DNA from: Clostridiales bacterium
GTDB taxonomy: Bacteria > Bacillota > Clostridia > Oscillospirales > Butyricicoccaceae
Direction: 5' to 3'
DNA: 12,521 bases
Assembly: GCA_004555915.1 (NCBI GenBank)
Contig: SFJM01000044.1
Coordinates: 1 to 12,521 of the forward strand
The notes under the pieces were generated by a model, which saw only the letters and a program-made list of their open reading frames with translations, did no database searches and was not told where the DNA came from. The position numbers and the translations under genes are program-made. Positions 11,399 to 12,521 of the stretch are shown here, one piece after another; within the stretch, counting starts at the first letter, position 1; each line of letters opens with the position of its first letter.

Positions 11399-12367
11399 AT
11401 GGCACTTGTAACTACTACTGAAATGTTCAAGAAGGCTTATAACGGCGGCTACGCTGTTGGCGCTTTCAACGTAAACAACATGGAAATCGTTCAGGGTATT
11501 ACTGAGGCAGCAGGCGAACTGAACTCCCCGGTTATCCTCCAGGTTTCCAAGGGTGCTCGCGCTTATGCAAACCACACCTATCTGGTAAAGATGGTTGAGG
11601 CTGCTGTCATTGAAAACCCGGATATCCCGATCGCTCTGCATCTGGACCACGGCGATTCCTTCGAGGTTTGTAAGTCCTGCATCGACGGCGGCTTTACCTC
11701 CGTTATGATCGACGCTTCCTCCAAGTCCTTCGAGGAAAATATTGCTCTGACCAAGAAGGTTGTAGAGTACGCACATGACCATGGCGTTGTTGTTGAGGCT
11801 GAGCTGGGCACTCTGGCAGGCGTAGAAGACGAAGTTGTTGTTGAAGCTGGCAACGAAAGCTACACCCGTCCGGAAGAGGTAGAGGAATTCGTTTCCCGCA
11901 CCGGCTGTGACTCCCTGGCAATTGCTATCGGTACCTCTCATGGCGCTTACAAGTTCACTCCGGAGCAGTGCACCCGCAATGAGGATGGCATCCTCGTTCC
12001 GCCTCCGCTGCGTTTCGACGTTCTGGAAGAGTGCATCAAGCGTCTGCCGGGCTTCCCGATCGTGCTGCATGGTTCCTCCTCTGTTCCGCAGGAATTCGTA
12101 AAGATCGTAAACACCTACGGCGGCAACATGCCGGATGCTATCGGTATTCCGGAAGCACAGCTGCGTGATGCTGCTAAGCTGGCTGTCTGCAAGATCAACA
12201 TTGACTCTGACATCCGTCTGGCTATCACTGCTTCCATCCGTAAGCACTTCGCTGAGCATCCGGATCACTTCGACCCGCGCCAGTACCTGAAGCCGGCTCG
12301 TCAGGCTGTTAAGGACATGGTAGCTCACAAGATCGTGAACGTTCTGGGCTCCGACGGCAAGGCTTAA
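11399..12367 (+). CDS. fba: Class II fructose-1,6-bisphosphate aldolase
   Basis: A 322-residue zinc-dependent aldolase that splits fructose 1,6-bisphosphate into dihydroxyacetone phosphate and glyceraldehyde 3-phosphate. Motifs: GAFNVNNMEI (21-30), LHLDHGDSFE (80-89; catalytic D83, zinc ligand H84), VVEAELGTLAG (131-141), IAIGTSHGAYK (175-185; H181) and VLHGSSSVP (222-230; H224), with NIDSD (267-271) for phosphate binding. The start at 11399 has AAAGGAAG seven bases upstream. It acts directly after the phosphofructokinase encoded divergently 298 bases away. Codon use is very biased, as expected for an abundant glycolytic enzyme, and explains the long spurious frame on the opposite strand. Confidence 0.98.
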   Translation: MALVTTTEMFKKAYNGGYAVGAFNVNNMEIVQGITEAAGELNSPVILQVSKGARAYANHTYLVKMVEAAVIENPDIPIALHLDHGDSFEVCKSCIDGGFTSVMIDASSKSFEENIALTKKVVEYAHDHGVVVEAELGTLAGVEDEVVVEAGNESYTRPEEVEEFVSRTGCDSLAIAIGTSHGAYKFTPEQCTRNEDGILVPPPLRFDVLEECIKRLPGFPIVLHGSSSVPQEFVKIVNTYGGNMPDAIGIPEAQLRDAAKLAVCKINIDSDIRLAITASIRKHFAEHPDHFDPRQYLKPARQAVKDMVAHKIVNVLGSDGKA

Positions 12368-12399
12368 TTTGCCTGTCTGACAAGTTTCAAGACCATAGG

Positions 12400-12429
12400 G
12401 GCTGCATCCGCCTGGATGCAGCCTTTTTT
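12400..12429 (+). terminator. Terminator of the aldolase gene
   Basis: A 10-bp stem GGCTGCATCC/GGATGCAGCC (12400-12409 with 12414-12423) has a GCCT loop and is followed by T6. Confidence 0.95.
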
Positions 12430-12436
12430 GTCAATA

Positions 12437-12521
12437 TACCACATGCTATGCATGTGGTACAAAAAGCTTATAGCTATACAAAGACCTCCCATGATACAAT
12501 AACTGAGGTTCCCCAACCGCA
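12437..12521 (-). mobile_element. Probable right end of a second IS200/IS605-type element (partial)
   Basis: A perfect 10-bp stem TACCACATGC/GCATGTGGTA with a 3-base loop (12437-12459) is followed by AT-rich sequence and, at 12513-12520, CCAACCGC, the complement of the octamer that opens the window. Read on the minus strand, octamer and hairpin have the same order and nearly the same spacing (about 70 bases) as at 1-86. Element identity is inferred; its body would lie to the right of the window. Confidence 0.4.

Noticed and set aside
11228..12328. A 366-codon minus-strand frame opposite the aldolase gene
   Set aside because: The aldolase is certain from its motifs; the antisense frame runs into the promoter region and has no plausible family.
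1..12521. CRISPR arrays, tRNA and rRNA genes
   Set aside because: No regularly spaced direct repeats, cloverleaf or rRNA signatures were found on reading both strands by eye; no computational scan could be run.

Overview
This window looks like a chromosomal segment of an endospore-forming, anaerobic Firmicute of the class Clostridia, probably an Oscillospirales/Ruminococcaceae-type gut bacterium. The evidence is a clear spoIVA, a SipL-type SPOCS/LysM protein and a SpoVM microprotein, a pyrophosphate-type phosphofructokinase, strong AGGAGG ribosome binding sites, sigma-A-like promoters and moderate GC. The genus cannot be fixed from this sequence. No rRNA, tRNA or CRISPR array was seen.

Layout. 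Positions 1-93 are a hairpin-rich remnant resembling the right end of an IS200/IS605-type element; a related end in inverted orientation closes the window (12437-12521). Next come a phosphoglycerate-mutase-fold enzyme (330-1532), a large palindromic repeat (1549-1724) abutting a DUF559 nuclease gene (1752-2114), and a convergent TagD-type cytidylyltransferase (2155-2553). A self-contained phage-type lysis operon runs leftward (4020-2728): XhlA-like protein, SPP1/XhlB-like holin, and C39-fold endolysin with its own promoter and terminator but no other phage genes. A Crp/Fnr regulator (4259-4972) diverges from it. After a non-coding stretch that holds a likely tiny terminator RNA (5182-5232), the sporulation block follows: sipL-spoIVA as a leftward operon (8457-5463), a divergent HAD hydrolase (8606-9289), and a leftward micro-operon of two unassigned small proteins followed by spoVM (9680-9335). 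The window closes with divergent glycolytic genes, PPi-dependent phosphofructokinase (11100-9865) and class II fructose-bisphosphate aldolase (11399-12367).

How the genes fit together. SpoVM, SpoIVA and SipL are the three proteins known to build and anchor the coat basement layer on the forespore surface; here they lie within 4.2 kb. The two microproteins translated immediately upstream of spoVM are therefore candidates for new forespore or coat factors. The orphan lysis cassette lies in the same region and could be a domesticated phage module. Its endolysin carries a strong internal ribosome binding site that would produce the wall-binding domain separately. Pfp and Fba catalyse consecutive glycolytic steps from a shared divergent promoter region. 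The most interesting items are the spoVM micro-operon, the orphan lysis operon with its internal start, the palindrome/DUF559 pair and the tiny RNA.
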